64,000 bases of DNA from Streptomyces sp. R44 (GCF_041053105.1 NZ_CP163444.1:1674001-1738000), one strand, 5' to 3'; positions 12,372-23,128 are shown, counted from the first letter of the stretch. Made by a program: numbers and translations. Notes: generated from the sequence alone by a model not told the origin.

Positions 12372-12842
12372 TCAGATGACCACTTCGACGCCCTCACCGG
12401 GCGGATTACCTGATACCCGTTCGGACTCAAGAGCGTTCTGAAGGATGATCACAGCGGCGGCCTGGTCGATCACGGACCGCCCCTTCTTCGCCTTCACGCC
12501 CGAGGCCCGCAGGCCCTGGGTCGCGGTGACCGTGGTCATCCGCTCGTCGACGAGCCGGACCGGCACCGGGGCGATGCCCTTGGCCATCTCCCGGGCGAAG
12601 GCGCGCACCTTGGTCGCGGCCGGGCCCTCCCGCCCGCTGAGCGAGCGGGGCAGACCCACGACGACCTCGATGGGCTCGTACTCCTCGACGATCTGGCGGA
12701 GCCGCCGGTGGGCGGCCGGGACGTCACGTCCCGGCACGGTCTCCACCGGCGTCGCGAGGACCCCGTCGGGGTCGCTCGAGGCGACCCCGATCCGGGCGTC
12801 CCCGACGTCGACCGCGAGACGGCGGCCGCGGCGCATCGTCAC
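12372..12842 (-). CDS. ruvX: putative pre-16S rRNA nuclease / Holliday junction resolvase-like
   Basis: The roughly 156-residue YqgF/RuvX protein has the RNase H-fold motif [13 protein letters not shown], then [10 protein letters not shown] and the late acidic site [13 protein letters not shown]. Family members process the 16S rRNA 5' end. The GTG at 12842 overlaps the alaS stop (GTGA) and has GGAG five bases upstream; an ATG six bases later is the alternative. The order alaS-ruvX-mltG-aroE is conserved across actinobacteria. Confidence 0.93.
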   Translation of the reverse strand: MTMRRGRRLAVDVGDARIGVASSDPDGVLATPVETVPGRDVPAAHRRLRQIVEEYEPIEVVVGLPRSLSGREGPAATKVRAFAREMAKGIAPVPVRLVDERMTTVTATQGLRASGVKAKKGRSVIDQAAAVIILQNALESERVSGNPPGEGVEVVI

Positions 12843-15508
12843 GCCGTCTCCACCACGAGGCGCTCGACCGCGGCGATGGCCTCGCCGACGGCCTCCGGGT
12901 TCTGGCCGCCGCCCTGGGCGACGTCCGGCTTGCCGCCGCCACCGCCACCGAGGGTCTTGGCGGCCGTACGGACCAGCTCGCCGGCCTTGAGGCCGCGCTC
13001 GCGGGCGGCCTCGTTGGTGGCGATGACCGTCAGCGGCTTGCCGTTGACCGTGGTGAACAGGGCCACGACGGCCGGGCGGTCGGACGAGATGCGGCCGCGG
13101 ACGTCGAGGACCAGCTTGCGCAGGTCGTCGGCGCCGGTGCCGTCCGGGACCTGCCCGGTGACGAGGGCGACGCCGCGGATGTCGCGGGCGGAGTCCACGA
13201 GACCGGCGGCGGCCTGGAGGACCTTCTCCGCGCGGAACTTCTCGATCTCCTTCTCGGCGTCCTTCAGCTTGCCGAGCATGGAGGAGATCTTCTCCGGCAG
13301 CTCCTCCGGGCGGCCCTTGACGAGCTCCTGGAGCTGGGCGACAACCGTGTGCTCGCGGGCGAGGAAGTTGTACGCGTCGACGCCGACGAGGGCCTCGATG
13401 CGGCGCACGCCGGAGCCGATGGACGACTCGCCGAGCAGCTTCACCAGGCCCAGCTGGGCGGTGTTGCCGACGTGCGTGCCGCCGCACAGCTCCTTGGAGA
13501 AGTCGCCGATGGTGACGACGCGGACCTGCTCGCCGTACTTCTCGCCGAACTCGGCGATGGCGCCCTGGCGCTTGGCCTCGTTGATCGGCATGACCTCGGC
13601 GTGGACCTCCAGCTCGCGCGAGAGGACCTCGTTGATCTTCTGCTCGACGTCGGTGAGGACCTGGCCGGGCACGGCGTTCGGCGAGCCGAAGTCGAAGCGG
13701 AAGCGGCCGGGCTGGTTCTCGGAACCGGCCTGGGCGGCCGTCGGGCCGAGGGCGTCGCGCAGCGCCTGGTGCGTCAGGTGCGTGGCGGAGTGGGCGCGGG
13801 CGATGGCCCGGCGGCGCTTGACGTCGATGGCGGCGTAGGCGGTGGCGCCCACGGTCACCTCACCGACCTGCACCGAGCCCTTGTGGACCGAGACGCCCGG
13901 GACCGGCTGCTGGACGTCGCGGACCTCGATGACGGCACCGCTGTGCAGCTTGATGCGGCCCTGGTCGGCGATCTGGCCGCCGCCCTCGGCGTAGAACGGG
14001 GTGCGGTCGAGGACGACCTCGACCTCGTCGCCCTCGGAGGCGGCCGGCGAGGGGACGCCGTTCACGAGGAGGCCGACGACCGTGGTCTCGCCCTCGGTGT
14101 TGGTGTAGCCCACGAACTGGGTGGCGCCGTTGGAGTCGGCGATCTCCCGGTAGGCCGTCATGTCGGCGTGGCCGGTCTTCTTCGCCTTGGCGTCGGCCTT
14201 GGCGCGGTCCCGCTGCTCCTTCATCAGGCGGCGGAAGCCGTCCTCGTCCACGGAGAGGCCCTGCTCGGCGGCCATCTCCAGGGTGAGGTCGATCGGGAAG
14301 CCCCAGGTGTCGTGGAGCAGGAAGGCCTTCTCGCCGGCGAGGACCGTGCCGCCGGCGGCCTTGGTCTCGGTGACGGCGGTGTCGAGGATGTTGGTGCCGC
14401 CCTTGAGGGCCTTCAGGAAGGCGGCCTCTTCGGCGAGGGCGACGGTCTCGATGCGCTTGCGGTCGGTGACCAGCTCCGGGTACTGCTCGCCCATCGTGTT
14501 GATCACGGTGTCGACGAGGTCCTGGACGACCGGGCCGGTGGCGCCGAGCAGGCGCATGTTGCGGACGGCGCGGCGCATGATGCGGCGCAGCACGTAGCCG
14601 CGGCCCTCGTTGCCGGGGGTGACGCCGTCGCCGATGAGCATCACGGAGGTGCGCATGTGGTCGGCGACCACGCGGAGCGAGACGTCGCTGTCGTGGGCCT
14701 TGCCGTAGTCGACGCCGGTCAGCTCGGTGGCCTTGTCGATGACGACCTTGAGGGTGTCCGTCTCGTACATGTTCTGGACGCCCTGGAGGATCATCGCCAG
14801 GCGCTCCAGGCCGAGGCCCGTGTCGATGTTCTTCGACGGGAGCTCGCCGAGGATCGGGAAGTCGTCCTTGCCGGAGCCCTCACCGCGCTCGTACTGCATG
14901 AAGACCAGGTTCCAGATCTCCACGTACCGCTCGTCGTTGACGGCCGGGCCGCCCTCGACGCCGAAGTCGGGGCCGCGGTCGTAGTTGATCTCGGAGCACG
15001 GGCCGCAGGGGCCGGGGACGCCCATCGACCAGTAGTTGTCCTTCTTGCCGAGGCGCTGGATGCGCTCGGCCGGGACGCCGACGACGTCGCGCCAGATGCG
15101 CTCGGCCTCGTCGTCCTCCAGGTAGACGGTGATCCAGAGCTTCTCCGGCTCCAGCCCGTAGCCGCCGTGCTCCACCGGGGTGGTCAGCAGCTCCCAGGCG
15201 AGCTTGATGGCGCCTTCCTTGAAGTAGTCGCCGAAGGAGAAGTTGCCGCACATCTGGAAGAACGTGCCGTGGCGGGTGGTCTTGCCGACCTCTTCGATGT
15301 CCGGCGTGCGCACGCACTTCTGCACGCTGGAGGCGCGCGTGAAGGGCGGCTTGACCTCGCCCAGGAAGTAGGGCTTGAACGGCACCATGCCGGCCGGGAC
15401 GAGCAGCAGAGTCGGGTCGTCCGCGATGAGCGACGCCGAAGGGACGACGGTGTGCCCGCGCTCCTCGAAGAAGCTCAGCCAGCGGCGGCGGATTTCAGCC
15501 GACTCCAT
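12839..15508 (-). CDS. alaS: alanine--tRNA ligase
   Basis: The 889-residue AlaRS is complete. It has a class II catalytic domain (starting with [18 protein letters not shown]), the editing-domain zinc sites HSATH and CGGTH, and a C-terminal DHHA1 part ending with the glycine-rich GGGGGGKPD. It charges tRNA-Ala and clears mischarged Ser/Gly. Its ATG overlaps the stop of the preceding small gene (TGATG). Confidence 0.98.
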   Translation of the reverse strand: MESAEIRRRWLSFFEERGHTVVPSASLIADDPTLLLVPAGMVPFKPYFLGEVKPPFTRASSVQKCVRTPDIEEVGKTTRHGTFFQMCGNFSFGDYFKEGAIKLAWELLTTPVEHGGYGLEPEKLWITVYLEDDEAERIWRDVVGVPAERIQRLGKKDNYWSMGVPGPCGPCSEINYDRGPDFGVEGGPAVNDERYVEIWNLVFMQYERGEGSGKDDFPILGELPSKNIDTGLGLERLAMILQGVQNMYETDTLKVVIDKATELTGVDYGKAHDSDVSLRVVADHMRTSVMLIGDGVTPGNEGRGYVLRRIMRRAVRNMRLLGATGPVVQDLVDTVINTMGEQYPELVTDRKRIETVALAEEAAFLKALKGGTNILDTAVTETKAAGGTVLAGEKAFLLHDTWGFPIDLTLEMAAEQGLSVDEDGFRRLMKEQRDRAKADAKAKKTGHADMTAYREIADSNGATQFVGYTNTEGETTVVGLLVNGVPSPAASEGDEVEVVLDRTPFYAEGGGQIADQGRIKLHSGAVIEVRDVQQPVPGVSVHKGSVQVGEVTVGATAYAAIDVKRRRAIARAHSATHLTHQALRDALGPTAAQAGSENQPGRFRFDFGSPNAVPGQVLTDVEQKINEVLSRELEVHAEVMPINEAKRQGAIAEFGEKYGEQVRVVTIGDFSKELCGGTHVGNTAQLGLVKLLGESSIGSGVRRIEALVGVDAYNFLAREHTVVAQLQELVKGRPEELPEKISSMLGKLKDAEKEIEKFRAEKVLQAAAGLVDSARDIRGVALVTGQVPDGTGADDLRKLVLDVRGRISSDRPAVVALFTTVNGKPLTVIATNEAARERGLKAGELVRTAAKTLGGGGGGKPDVAQGGGQNPEAVGEAIAAVERLVVETA

Positions 15509-15861
15509 CAGTGGTCCTCATTCCGGTTGTACGAACTCGTAGGCATCTTGGAAAACGAATAGGTGGTCGGGTGCGCGGCGGGGTCGAGCGCGGCCCTCCG
15601 GCGCGGCTCCGGGAGCTCCCGGACCTGGTCCACGGGGGCGTCCAGGCCGAGCGCCTCGCCCAGCTCGGCCTCCCGCTGGACCATGCCCGCACGGACGTCG
15701 AGGGCGAAGTCCTTGAGGCGGTGGCCGGTCTCGAGTGCCTTGTTCGCGGCCTGGGCCGCGAGGCTCTCGGGGGTCAGCTGCTTGAGCTTCCGGTTGACCT
15801 TGGTGGTGGCCCACACGCCGGCGGCTGCGCCGGCCGTGAACCAGAACGTGCGGCGGAACAT
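15508..15861 (-). CDS. DUF6167-like small protein upstream of alaS
   Basis: The 117-residue protein begins [21 protein letters not shown], a short hydrophobic segment that could anchor it. A helical, charged middle and a polar C-terminus follow. Proteins with this start and position are annotated as DUF6167 in Streptomyces, but I cannot verify the family here. It is six bases past the DUF948 gene and overlaps the alaS start by one base, so all three are probably one transcript. Function unknown; the layout resembles small membrane proteins that accompany cell-envelope genes. Confidence 0.8.
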   Translation of the reverse strand: MFRRTFWFTAGAAAGVWATTKVNRKLKQLTPESLAAQAANKALETGHRLKDFALDVRAGMVQREAELGEALGLDAPVDQVRELPEPRRRAALDPAAHPTTYSFSKMPTSSYNRNEDH

Positions 15862-15867
15862 CGCGGC

Positions 15868-16305
15868 TCAGCCCTTCTGCTTCCGGCGTCGCGAGGACGG
15901 CACGGTTCGGCCGACGATCACAGTACGGCGGACGGCCTCCCGCGGCGCGTCCTCCGCGTCACGGCCCCGGCCGAGCGCCTTGCGGACGCCGTAGCCGAAG
16001 GCGGCCACCTTGACGAGCGGGCCGCCGAAGGTGGAGGCGACGGTCGTGGACAGCGCGGAGGCGTTGGAGGTGACCTCCTGGACGTCCGAGGCGATGGCGT
16101 CGACCCGGTCGAGCTGGGTCTGCGCCGAGCGGACGGTCGCGGAGGCGTCGGCCAGCAGGGGAACGGCCTGTTCGGTCACGTCCGCCACCAGCTTGGTGGT
16201 CGCCCTGAGCGTCTGCGCCAGCCTCACCAGCACCACGGCGAGGAAGGAGACGAGGATCGCCCAGAACACGGCCACCAGGATCCCGGCAACCTCTCCACCG
16301 GTCAC
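15868..16305 (-). CDS. DUF948 domain membrane protein
   Basis: The 145-residue protein has one N-terminal membrane segment (GILVAVFWAILVSFLAVVLV). A long amphipathic helix follows (about 30-95, including LADASATVRSAQTQLDRVDAIASDV), then a basic tail RRRKQKG. This is the DUF948 (YtxG-like) architecture. It lies first in the minus-strand group with the small protein and alaS. The role is unknown; the coiled-coil part facing the cytoplasm suggests a scaffold or stress-related function. Confidence 0.85.
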   Translation of the reverse strand: MTGGEVAGILVAVFWAILVSFLAVVLVRLAQTLRATTKLVADVTEQAVPLLADASATVRSAQTQLDRVDAIASDVQEVTSNASALSTTVASTFGGPLVKVAAFGYGVRKALGRGRDAEDAPREAVRRTVIVGRTVPSSRRRKQKG

Positions 16306-16423
16306 TGTGCACCGCTCTCTGCTGTCGTTGGGCCTTGTGAAAGTCGTCCCCCGACCCTATCGCGCCCGGGCTGTCCTGCCGTACCGCATTACCGCCCGTG
16401 GGACGGGAGTTACGGCAACCCGA

Positions 16424-16453
16424 TTGTACGGAGCGCGCGCGGGTGAGTACGCT
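16424..16453 (+). promoter_or_regulatory. candidate promoter for the STAND ATPase, nearly leaderless
   Basis: TTGTAC (16424-16429) and TACGCT (16448-16453) are 18 bp apart. A start about seven bases after the -10 would fall two or three bases before the ATG at 16463, and no Shine-Dalgarno is visible, so a leaderless or near-leaderless mRNA is likely. Confidence 0.45.
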
Positions 16454-16462
16454 CCGTGTCCC

Positions 16463-18679
16463 ATGCGACGGAGCAATCTCCCGGCGGAGCTGAACCGGTT
16501 CGTCGGACGGGCCGCCGAGCAGGCCGCACTGACGGCGCTCCTCGAGACATCCCGCCTGGTCACGGTCGTGGGCGTCGGCGGGGTCGGCAAGACACGCCTC
16601 GCGCTGCGGGCTGCCGCGGGAGCGCAGAATCGCTACGGCGAAGGGGTGCGCCTCGCCGAGCTGGCGCCGTTGCGCGACCCCGACCTGGTCGCGTACGCCC
16701 TGGTCGAGGCCCTCGGTCTCACCGACCACACGCCGAAGGCCCCGCGCGAGGTCCTGCTCGATCACCTCGCGGAGCGGCGGATGCTGCTGGTCGTGGACGG
16801 TTTCGAGCACCTGGTGGAGAGCTGCGCGCCGCTGGTGCGCGAGCTCCTCGCGCACGCGCCCGGTCTCACCGTGCTCGCGGTGGGCCGTCGGCCGCTGCGG
16901 GTGGCGGGCGAGGCGGTGTTCCCGCTGGCCCCGATGGACGAGGCGGACGCGGTGGCGCTGCTCGCCGAGCGGGCCGCGGAGGCGGGCGCGCCGGTGGTGC
17001 CGGTGAACCGGGCGGCGTCGCTCGTCCCGGGTACGGGGACGGTCCTGGCCCCGGAGCCCGGCGCGGCGGCCGTACGGGAACTGTGCCGACGGCTCGACGG
17101 CATCCCGCTCGCCCTCGAACTCGCGGCCGGCCGCCTCCCCCTCCTCTCCGTGGAGCAGATGCTGCACCGTCTCGACGACCGCTTCCGGCTGCTGACGGAC
17201 GGCGAGCGCGGGGCCCTCCCCCGCCATCAGACGCTGCGGACCGCGATCGGCTGGAGCCACGAGCTGTGCACCCCCGAGGAGCGGCTGCTGTGGGCGCGCC
17301 TCTCGGTGTTCGCCGGGCCCTTCGACCTGGAGGCGGTGGAGTACGTGTGCGGGAGCAGGGAGCTGCCGCCCGAGCGGATCCTCGACCGTCTCGGGGGCCT
17401 GCTCGCGCAGTCGCTGGTGTCCCGGGAGGACACGCCCGCGGGCCCGGCCTACCGGCTCCTGGACACGGTCGCCGCGTACGGGGCGGAGTGGCTGGCGGCG
17501 CTCGGCGACACGGAGCGGATGCGGCGGCGGCACCGCGACTGGTACATGGGGCTCGCCACCTGGTGCGAGCTGGAGTGGTTCAGCCCCCGCCAGCCGGAGG
17601 TCGCGGCCCGTACGGAGGCGGCGCTGCCCAATCTGCGGGCGGCCCTCGACGTGTGCCTCGAATTCCCTGACGACGCCCACCTCGCCCAGCACCTGGCGGG
17701 CACGCTCTGGTTCGCCTGGGTCGGCTGCGGGCGTCTCTCGGAGGGGCGGCACTGGCTGGAGCGGGCGCTCGCGCTGGAGTCCGGGCACGAGGAGGCCCGG
17801 CTCAAGGCGCTGTGGGTGCTCGGGTACGTGGCGGTCCTCCAGGGCGACGGCACGGCGGCGGTGGCCGCGCTGCACGAGTGCGGGGAGCGGGCCAGGTCCA
17901 CGGGGAACGCGCTGGCGGAGGCGTACGCGACGCACCGGATGGGCTGTCTCGCGCTGCTCTCGGACGATCTGCCGCGGGCCGAGTCGCTGATCGGGAGGGC
18001 CCTCGACTCGTACCGGGAACTCGGCGAGCTGAACAGCAACGTGCTGATGGGCCAGGTCGAGGTGGCGATGGCCCGGGCCTTCCGGGGCGACCTGGAGGGG
18101 GCGGTCGCGATCTGCCGGGAGGTCCGGGAGGTCTGCGAGGAACGCGGGGAGCAGTGGACCCGGGCCTACGCCCTCTACGTCCTGGCGTACTCGGCGTGGA
18201 CCCGGGACGCCTTCGCGGAGGCGCGGGAGCTGCTCACCGAGTGCGTCTCGATCAACCACACCTTCCGTGACCTGGTCGGTCTCGTCCTGGCGATCGAGCT
18301 GCTCGCGCTCGTGACGGTCAGCGAGGGGGATCCGGCGGAGGCGGCGGTCCTCCAGGGGGCCGCGGTGCCGGTGTGGGACACGGTGGGCATCCGGCTCTTC
18401 GGCTCGGAGGCCTTCGACGGGCCGCGGGCGCTGTGCGAGCAGCGGGCGGCGGAGGCCCTGGGCACGGAGGCCTTCGATCACGCGGTGCGGGAGGGCCGGT
18501 GCCTGCCGCTCGACGCGGTCGTGGAGCGCGCGCTCGCCGGGCGCCGGGATCCGGCCCTCGCCGGCCCGGCCGATCCGACGGCCCCGCGTCCGTTCCGTAC
18601 GGCCAGGTCGGCGGGGGTCCCGGGAACGCGGAAGCCCGCCGGCTCCCCCACCGGAAAGGGCGGGGAAGCGGCGGGCTGA
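16463..18679 (+). CDS. STAND-type ATPase with TPR-like C-terminus, no DNA-binding domain
   Basis: The 738-residue protein opens with FVGR (residues 13-16), then Walker A GVGGVGKT (37-44), a Walker B-like LLVVDGFEHL and the LDGIPLALELAAGRL motif of AfsR/LuxR-type STAND ATPases. The C-terminal 350 residues form helical repeats like the TPR region of those regulators. Unlike AfsR, SARP or LuxR relatives it has neither an N-terminal nor a C-terminal helix-turn-helix; it ends in a Pro/Ala/Gly-rich tail. It may sense a ligand and act through protein partners. It is a single-gene unit divergent from the DUF948 gene. Its last codons overlap a hairpin shared with convergent rpsD. Confidence 0.85.
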   Translation: MRRSNLPAELNRFVGRAAEQAALTALLETSRLVTVVGVGGVGKTRLALRAAAGAQNRYGEGVRLAELAPLRDPDLVAYALVEALGLTDHTPKAPREVLLDHLAERRMLLVVDGFEHLVESCAPLVRELLAHAPGLTVLAVGRRPLRVAGEAVFPLAPMDEADAVALLAERAAEAGAPVVPVNRAASLVPGTGTVLAPEPGAAAVRELCRRLDGIPLALELAAGRLPLLSVEQMLHRLDDRFRLLTDGERGALPRHQTLRTAIGWSHELCTPEERLLWARLSVFAGPFDLEAVEYVCGSRELPPERILDRLGGLLAQSLVSREDTPAGPAYRLLDTVAAYGAEWLAALGDTERMRRRHRDWYMGLATWCELEWFSPRQPEVAARTEAALPNLRAALDVCLEFPDDAHLAQHLAGTLWFAWVGCGRLSEGRHWLERALALESGHEEARLKALWVLGYVAVLQGDGTAAVAALHECGERARSTGNALAEAYATHRMGCLALLSDDLPRAESLIGRALDSYRELGELNSNVLMGQVEVAMARAFRGDLEGAVAICREVREVCEERGEQWTRAYALYVLAYSAWTRDAFAEARELLTECVSINHTFRDLVGLVLAIELLALVTVSEGDPAEAAVLQGAAVPVWDTVGIRLFGSEAFDGPRALCEQRAAEALGTEAFDHAVREGRCLPLDAVVERALAGRRDPALAGPADPTAPRPFRTARSAGVPGTRKPAGSPTGKGGEAAG
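18633..18677. terminator. hairpin between convergent STAND ATPase and rpsD genes
   Basis: AGCCCGCC (18633-18640) can pair with GGCGGGCT (18670-18677), and further G/C-rich pairing is possible inside. The hairpin sits in the 3' end of the ATPase coding region and about 37 bp past the rpsD stop, so it could end rpsD transcription. Confidence 0.5.
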
Positions 18680-18713
18680 ACACCGCGGGGGTGGTACTGC
18701 GCCGTTGCTGAGA

Positions 18714-19328
18714 TCAGCGGGCGTAGTACTCGACGACCAGCTGCTCGTCGCAGATGACCGGGATTTCCTTGCGGTTCGGGTCGCGGTCGAGGCGGAAGGC
18801 CAGGGCCTTCAGGTTGACCTGCAGGTAGCGCGGGGTCTCGCCGTCGGCGGCGAAGCCACCCTCACGGGCCATCTCGAACAGCGGCTTGGTGCGGCTGCGC
18901 TCGCGGACCATGACGACGTCGTCCGGACGGACACGGAACGACGGCTTGTCGACCTTGCCACCGTTGACCTGGATGTGACCGTGCACGACCATCTGGCGGG
19001 CCTGGTAGATGGTGCGGGCGATGCCCGAACGCAGGACCAGGGCGTCGAGGCGACGCTCGAGCTCGACGACCAGCGCCTCGCCCGTCTTGCCCTCGGCCTT
19101 CTTGGCACGGTCGTAGGCGCGCGCCATCTGGCGCTCGCTGATGTCGTACTGGGCGCGCAGACGCTGCTTCTCGAGCAGACGGACCTTGTAGTCCGAGTTC
19201 TGCTTGCGGCCACGGCCGTGCTCGCCCGGCGGGTAGGGGCGGGCCTCGAAGTACTTGACGGCCTTCGGGGTCAGCGCGATGCCGAGGGCACGCGACTTCT
19301 TGACCTTGGGACGGGACTGGTTCGGCAT
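18714..19328 (-). CDS. rpsD: 30S ribosomal protein S4
   Basis: The 204-residue S4 ([20 protein letters not shown]) has the S4 N-domain and the RNA-binding S4 domain ([20 protein letters not shown], then [10 protein letters not shown]). It is a primary 16S binding protein and an early assembly factor. Most bacteria carry rpsD with rpsM-rpsK-rpoA; here it stands alone with its own long untranslated leader. The sequence GAGAGG lies just upstream of the ATG. Confidence 0.98.
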   Translation of the reverse strand: MPNQSRPKVKKSRALGIALTPKAVKYFEARPYPPGEHGRGRKQNSDYKVRLLEKQRLRAQYDISERQMARAYDRAKKAEGKTGEALVVELERRLDALVLRSGIARTIYQARQMVVHGHIQVNGGKVDKPSFRVRPDDVVMVRERSRTKPLFEMAREGGFAADGETPRYLQVNLKALAFRLDRDPNRKEIPVICDEQLVVEYYAR

Positions 19329-19701
19329 GAACCAACCTCTCTATCTGTACGAATACGGCTTCACCAGGGTTAGGGGAGGTCGCATCCGCAGCCCGGGAAA
19401 CCCGTCTGGTCCGTACGGGACGGACGTGGCGGGCAGCCGCTCCCAGGTCTGGGCACATACGTGCAGCACGCGAACGACCCATCGCCGCTCCCGGGAATCC
19501 GGGTGGTGATGGGTGGCCCGCGACACCTTCGAAGGTGCGCGACGCTCCTGGAAACCCCGCCCGAGGGCCGGGTCTCCGGCTGACTGTCCCGTTCTGGTGG
19601 TGCCGACCGGAGTCGGACACGGGACGCAGCGATCCGGACCAGTGTACCGGCTTCGCGGTGTGCCTTCGCACCGGCCCGTCAGGCAGGGCCCGCGGCCGGG
19701 T
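19329..19701 (-). promoter_or_regulatory. 373-bp rpsD leader/promoter region without a gene
   Basis: No convincing gene is present. On the minus strand a TACACT -10-like hexamer (19641-19646) would give an untranslated leader of about 305 nt. The leader can form several hairpins, including the perfect palindrome CACCTTCGAAGGTG (19524-19537). S4 controls its own synthesis through mRNA structure in other bacteria, so this may be an autoregulatory leader. That part is inference. Confidence 0.4.
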
Positions 19702-21060
19702 CTAGCCGTCCCCCTTCAGGCGTTCGCGCACGCGCTCCACGACGTCCGCGTATCTCGCCTCCGCTCCGTACCGCGTCGGTTCGTAGTACTGGCGGCCGTG
19801 GATCGAGTCCGGGGCGTACTGCTGGGACGCGATGCCGCCCGGTACGTCGTGGGGGTACACGTACCCCTGCGCGTGGCCGAGCTTGGCCGCGCCCTTGTAG
19901 TGGCCGTCCCGCAGGTGCGGCGGGACCGAGCCCGCGAGGCCGTTGCGGACGTCCGCGAGGGCGGCGCCGATCGCGGTCGTCGCGGAGTTCGACTTCGGGG
20001 CCAGGGCCAGGGCGATGGTGGCGTGGCTCAGGGTGAGGGCCGCCTCGGGGAAACCGATCATGGCGACGGCCTGGGCGGCGGCGACGGCGATCGGCAGGGC
20101 GTTGGGGTCGGCGAGGCCGATGTCCTCGCTCGCGGAGATCATCAGCCGGCGGGCGATGAAGCGCGGGTCCTCCCCCGCCTCGATCATCCGCGCCAGGTAG
20201 TGCAGGGCCGCGTCCACGTCCGAGCCGCGGATGGACTTGATGAGCGCGCTGGCCACGTCGTAGTGCTGGTCGCCGTCCCGGTCGTACTTCACGGCCGCGC
20301 GGTCGACGGTCTCCTCGACGGTCTGGAGGGTGATCTCCGCCTCGCCCTTGGCGATCGCGGCGCCCGCCGCCGCCTCCAGGGCGGTCAGGGCGCGCCGGGC
20401 GTCGCCGCCGGCGACGCGCAGGAGGTGCGCCTCGGCGTCCTCCGGCAGGGTCACGGCCCCGCCGAGTCCCCGCTCGCCGGTGAGCGCCCGGGCCATCAGG
20501 CCCTTCAGGTCCTCGTCGGTCAGCGGTTCCAGGGTGAGGAGCAGGGAGCGGGAGAGGAGCGGGGAGATGACGGAGAAGTACGGGTTCTCGGTGGTGGCGG
20601 CGATCAGCGTCACCCAGCGGTTCTCGACGGCCGGAAGGAGCGAGTCCTGCTGGGCCTTGGAGAAGCGGTGGATCTCGTCGAGGAAGAGGACGGTCTCCTT
20701 GCCGTAGCCGCCCACCGCGCGCCGGGCGCCGTCGATGACGGCCCGGACCTCCTTGACGCCAGCGGTGATCGCGGACAGCTCCACGAAGCGCTTGTTCGTC
20801 GCCTTCGACACGACGTACGCGAGGGTCGTCTTGCCGATTCCCGGCGGGCCCCAGAGGATCACCGAGGAGGCCCCGGCGGGGCCGCCGTCCCCGTCCCCGA
20901 CGAGTCGGCGCAGCGGCGATCCGGGCTTGAGCAGGTGCTGCTGCCCCACCACCTCGTCGAGGGTGCGGGGGCGCATCCGGACGGCCAGCGGGCTGCTGGC
21001 AGGGTCCTTCTCCTGGCGGTCTTCGGCTGCTGCGGTAAAGAGGTCGGGCTCCACAGTCAT
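19702..21060 (-). CDS. rarA: replication-associated recombination protein A (MgsA/RarA)
   Basis: The 452-residue AAA+ ATPase resembles clamp-loader subunits. It has [15 protein letters not shown], Walker [10 protein letters not shown], Walker [10 protein letters not shown], the sensor region AATTENP, and the C-terminal tetramerisation domain with YPHDVPGG. It acts at stalled forks. It stands between rpsD and the VKOR gene on the minus strand; the mycobacterial homologue (Rv2559c) has the same neighbourhood near alaS. Confidence 0.95.
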   Translation of the reverse strand: MTVEPDLFTAAAEDRQEKDPASSPLAVRMRPRTLDEVVGQQHLLKPGSPLRRLVGDGDGGPAGASSVILWGPPGIGKTTLAYVVSKATNKRFVELSAITAGVKEVRAVIDGARRAVGGYGKETVLFLDEIHRFSKAQQDSLLPAVENRWVTLIAATTENPYFSVISPLLSRSLLLTLEPLTDEDLKGLMARALTGERGLGGAVTLPEDAEAHLLRVAGGDARRALTALEAAAGAAIAKGEAEITLQTVEETVDRAAVKYDRDGDQHYDVASALIKSIRGSDVDAALHYLARMIEAGEDPRFIARRLMISASEDIGLADPNALPIAVAAAQAVAMIGFPEAALTLSHATIALALAPKSNSATTAIGAALADVRNGLAGSVPPHLRDGHYKGAAKLGHAQGYVYPHDVPGGIASQQYAPDSIHGRQYYEPTRYGAEARYADVVERVRERLKGDG

Positions 21061-21096
21061 GAAGCCTAAGTCAGGGCACTGACAGAGTTGCCCGGC

Positions 21097-21723
21097 TCAG
21101 CTGGTCCAGAAGTCCCACCAGCGGGTCAGGATCAGCATGCCGATGATCCCGATGTGCAGGACCGGCAGGATCCAGGTGAACTCGTCGAAGAAGGTCTTCA
21201 GGCCGCCGGGGGCGGGGATCACGCCGAGGCGCACGTTGTGCGAGGTCACGTACCAGAACATGACGATGGTGGCGACCCAGGCGAGGCAGCACCACAGGCA
21301 GAGCGAGTTGATCTCGTACAGCGACTGGTACATCAGCCAGGTGCAGAAGCCGACGCCGAAGAGGGTGCCGGCGTTGAGGCCGAGCCAGTACCAGCGGCGG
21401 TAGCGGGCTCCGGCGAGCAGGCCCACGCCGATCGCGATGACCATGGCGTACGTGACGAGGCCGAGCATCGGGTTCGGGAAGCCGAAGACCGAGGCCTGCT
21501 CGCTCTTCATGATGTTGCCGCAGGAGACGATCGGGTTGAGGCTGCAGCCCGGGGTGAAGTTGGGGTCTTCGAGGAGCTTGAACTTGTCGATGGTGATGAC
21601 CCAGGCGGCGAGCAGTCCGGCCGCCCCGGTGATCACGAGGAGCCACGAGAAGGCCCGGCTCGCTCCGATCGTGCCGCCGCCGTCCCGGCCGGAGCCGACC
21701 TCGTCCACCGCTGCCTTCGCCAT
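21097..21723 (-). CDS. vitamin K epoxide reductase family membrane protein
   Basis: The 208-residue protein has four or five membrane segments and the VKOR active site C142-L-W-C145, plus loop cysteines C60 and C68. Bacterial VKORs reoxidise a DsbA-like partner with quinone and so drive disulfide formation outside the membrane. No partner is fused here; the cytosolic-looking DsbA-family protein at 58938-59456 has no signal peptide and is an unlikely partner. The start MAKAAVDEVGSG is clear. It is absent from the equivalent mycobacterial stretch, so it is a lineage-specific insertion between rarA and hisS. Confidence 0.92.
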   Translation of the reverse strand: MAKAAVDEVGSGRDGGGTIGASRAFSWLLVITGAAGLLAAWVITIDKFKLLEDPNFTPGCSLNPIVSCGNIMKSEQASVFGFPNPMLGLVTYAMVIAIGVGLLAGARYRRWYWLGLNAGTLFGVGFCTWLMYQSLYEINSLCLWCCLAWVATIVMFWYVTSHNVRLGVIPAPGGLKTFFDEFTWILPVLHIGIIGMLILTRWWDFWTS

Positions 21724-21811
21724 GTCACCTTTTCCCTCGCTCGACCGGCCTTGTGGGCACGGTCATTCTGCAACACGGACCTGTCGTCCGGCCGTTCGCG
21801 GGAGATAAGGA

Positions 21812-21842
21812 AGGGCCCGGACCAGGGTGCGGTCCGGGCCCT
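21812..21842 (-). terminator. hisS terminator
   Basis: AGGGCCCGGACC (21812-21823) and GGTCCGGGCCCT (21831-21842) form a perfect 12-bp stem with a 7-base loop, starting 13 bp past the hisS stop on the minus strand. Confidence 0.85.
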
Positions 21843-21855
21843 CGAGTACGGCGGA

Positions 21856-23118
21856 TCAGGCCAGCTTGGCCCGTACGGCGTCGACGAGCTCGTCCAGGGA
21901 GACGGCCTGCTGCTCGCCGGACTCCATGTCCTTGAGCTGCACGACGCCCTCCGCGAGGTCGCGCTCACCGGCGACGACGGCGAGGCGGGCACCGGAGCGG
22001 TTGGCGTCCTTCATGGCGCCCTTGAGTCCCTTGCCGCCGAAGGAGAAGTCGGCGGCGACGCCGGCCCTGCGGAGCTCGGTGACCTTGCCGAAGAGGAGGC
22101 GGCGGGCCTCCTCGCCGATGGCGACGGCGAAGACGCTGGTGGCGGCGGGGATGTCGAGCTCGACGCCCTCCGCCTCCAGGGCGAGGACCGTACGGTCCAC
22201 ACCGAGCGCCCAGCCCACCGACGGCAGCGCGGGGCCGCCGATCATCTCGGAGAGGCCGTCGTAGCGGCCGCCGCCGCCGACCGCCGACTGCGAGCCGAGA
22301 CCGCCGTGGACGAACTCGAAGGTGGTGCGGGTGTAGTAGTCGAGGCCGCGGACCAGCTTGGGGTCGTCCTCGAAGACGACGCCCGCCGCGGTGATCAGGG
22401 CGCGCACCTCCTCGTGGTACGCCTTGCACGCGTCGCACAGGTAGTCGCGCAGGAGCGGCGCGTCGACCAGCTGCTTCTGGACGTCGGCCCGCTTGTCGTC
22501 GAGGACGCGCAGCGGGTTGATCTCGGCGCGGCGCAGGGTGTCCTCGTCCAGGTCGAGGCCGCGCAGGAAGGTCTGCAGGGCCTCCCGGTAGACGGGGCGG
22601 CACTCCTTGTCGCCGAGCGAGTTCAGCAGGATGCGGAAGTTCCGCAGGCCCAGCGAGCGGTACGCCTCGTCGGCCAGGATGATCAGCTCGGCGTCGAGCG
22701 CCGGGTCCTCGGCACCGATGGCCTCGGCGCCGACCTGGGAGAAGTGCCTGTAGCGGCCCTTCTGCGGGCGCTCGTAGCGGTAGTACGAGCCGGAGTACCA
22801 GAGCTTGACCGGCAGGTTGCCCTGCTTGTGGAGGTTCGCCTCCAGGGCGGCGCGCAGCACGGAGGCGGTGCCCTCGGGACGCAGGGCGAGCTTGTCGCCG
22901 CCCTTGGTCTCGAAGGCGTACATCTCCTTGCTGACGATGTCGGTGGACTCGCCGACGCCGCGGGCGAAGAGGTTCACGTCCTCGAAGCCGGGGGTCTCGA
23001 CGTAGCCGTAGCCGGACCTGCGCAGCGGTCCGGAGATCGCGTCCCGGACCGCCAGGTACTTGGCGGAGTAGGGCGGGATCAGGTCGTACGTGCCCTTGGG
23101 GGCCTTGAAGGTGCTCAC
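21856..23118 (-). CDS. hisS: histidine--tRNA ligase
   Basis: The 420-residue class II synthetase has KAPKGTYDL at the start, [31 protein letters not shown] (motif 2), the histidine-binding [15 protein letters not shown] and GGGGRYDGL, and motif 3 [11 protein letters not shown]. The GTG at 23118 ([12 protein letters not shown]) starts ten bases after the MBL hydrolase gene. The frame extends further upstream only by overlapping that gene. Same order as Rv2580c-Rv2581c. Confidence 0.96.
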   Translation of the reverse strand: MSTFKAPKGTYDLIPPYSAKYLAVRDAISGPLRRSGYGYVETPGFEDVNLFARGVGESTDIVSKEMYAFETKGGDKLALRPEGTASVLRAALEANLHKQGNLPVKLWYSGSYYRYERPQKGRYRHFSQVGAEAIGAEDPALDAELIILADEAYRSLGLRNFRILLNSLGDKECRPVYREALQTFLRGLDLDEDTLRRAEINPLRVLDDKRADVQKQLVDAPLLRDYLCDACKAYHEEVRALITAAGVVFEDDPKLVRGLDYYTRTTFEFVHGGLGSQSAVGGGGRYDGLSEMIGGPALPSVGWALGVDRTVLALEAEGVELDIPAATSVFAVAIGEEARRLLFGKVTELRRAGVAADFSFGGKGLKGAMKDANRSGARLAVVAGERDLAEGVVQLKDMESGEQQAVSLDELVDAVRAKLA

Positions 23119-23128
23119 GAAAATCTCG

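Noticed and set aside
13349..15562. Long open frame opposite alaS (737 codons)
   Set aside because: Antisense shadow; composition is dominated by Val, Gly, Asp, Leu and it carries no domain, whereas alaS is complete on the other strand.
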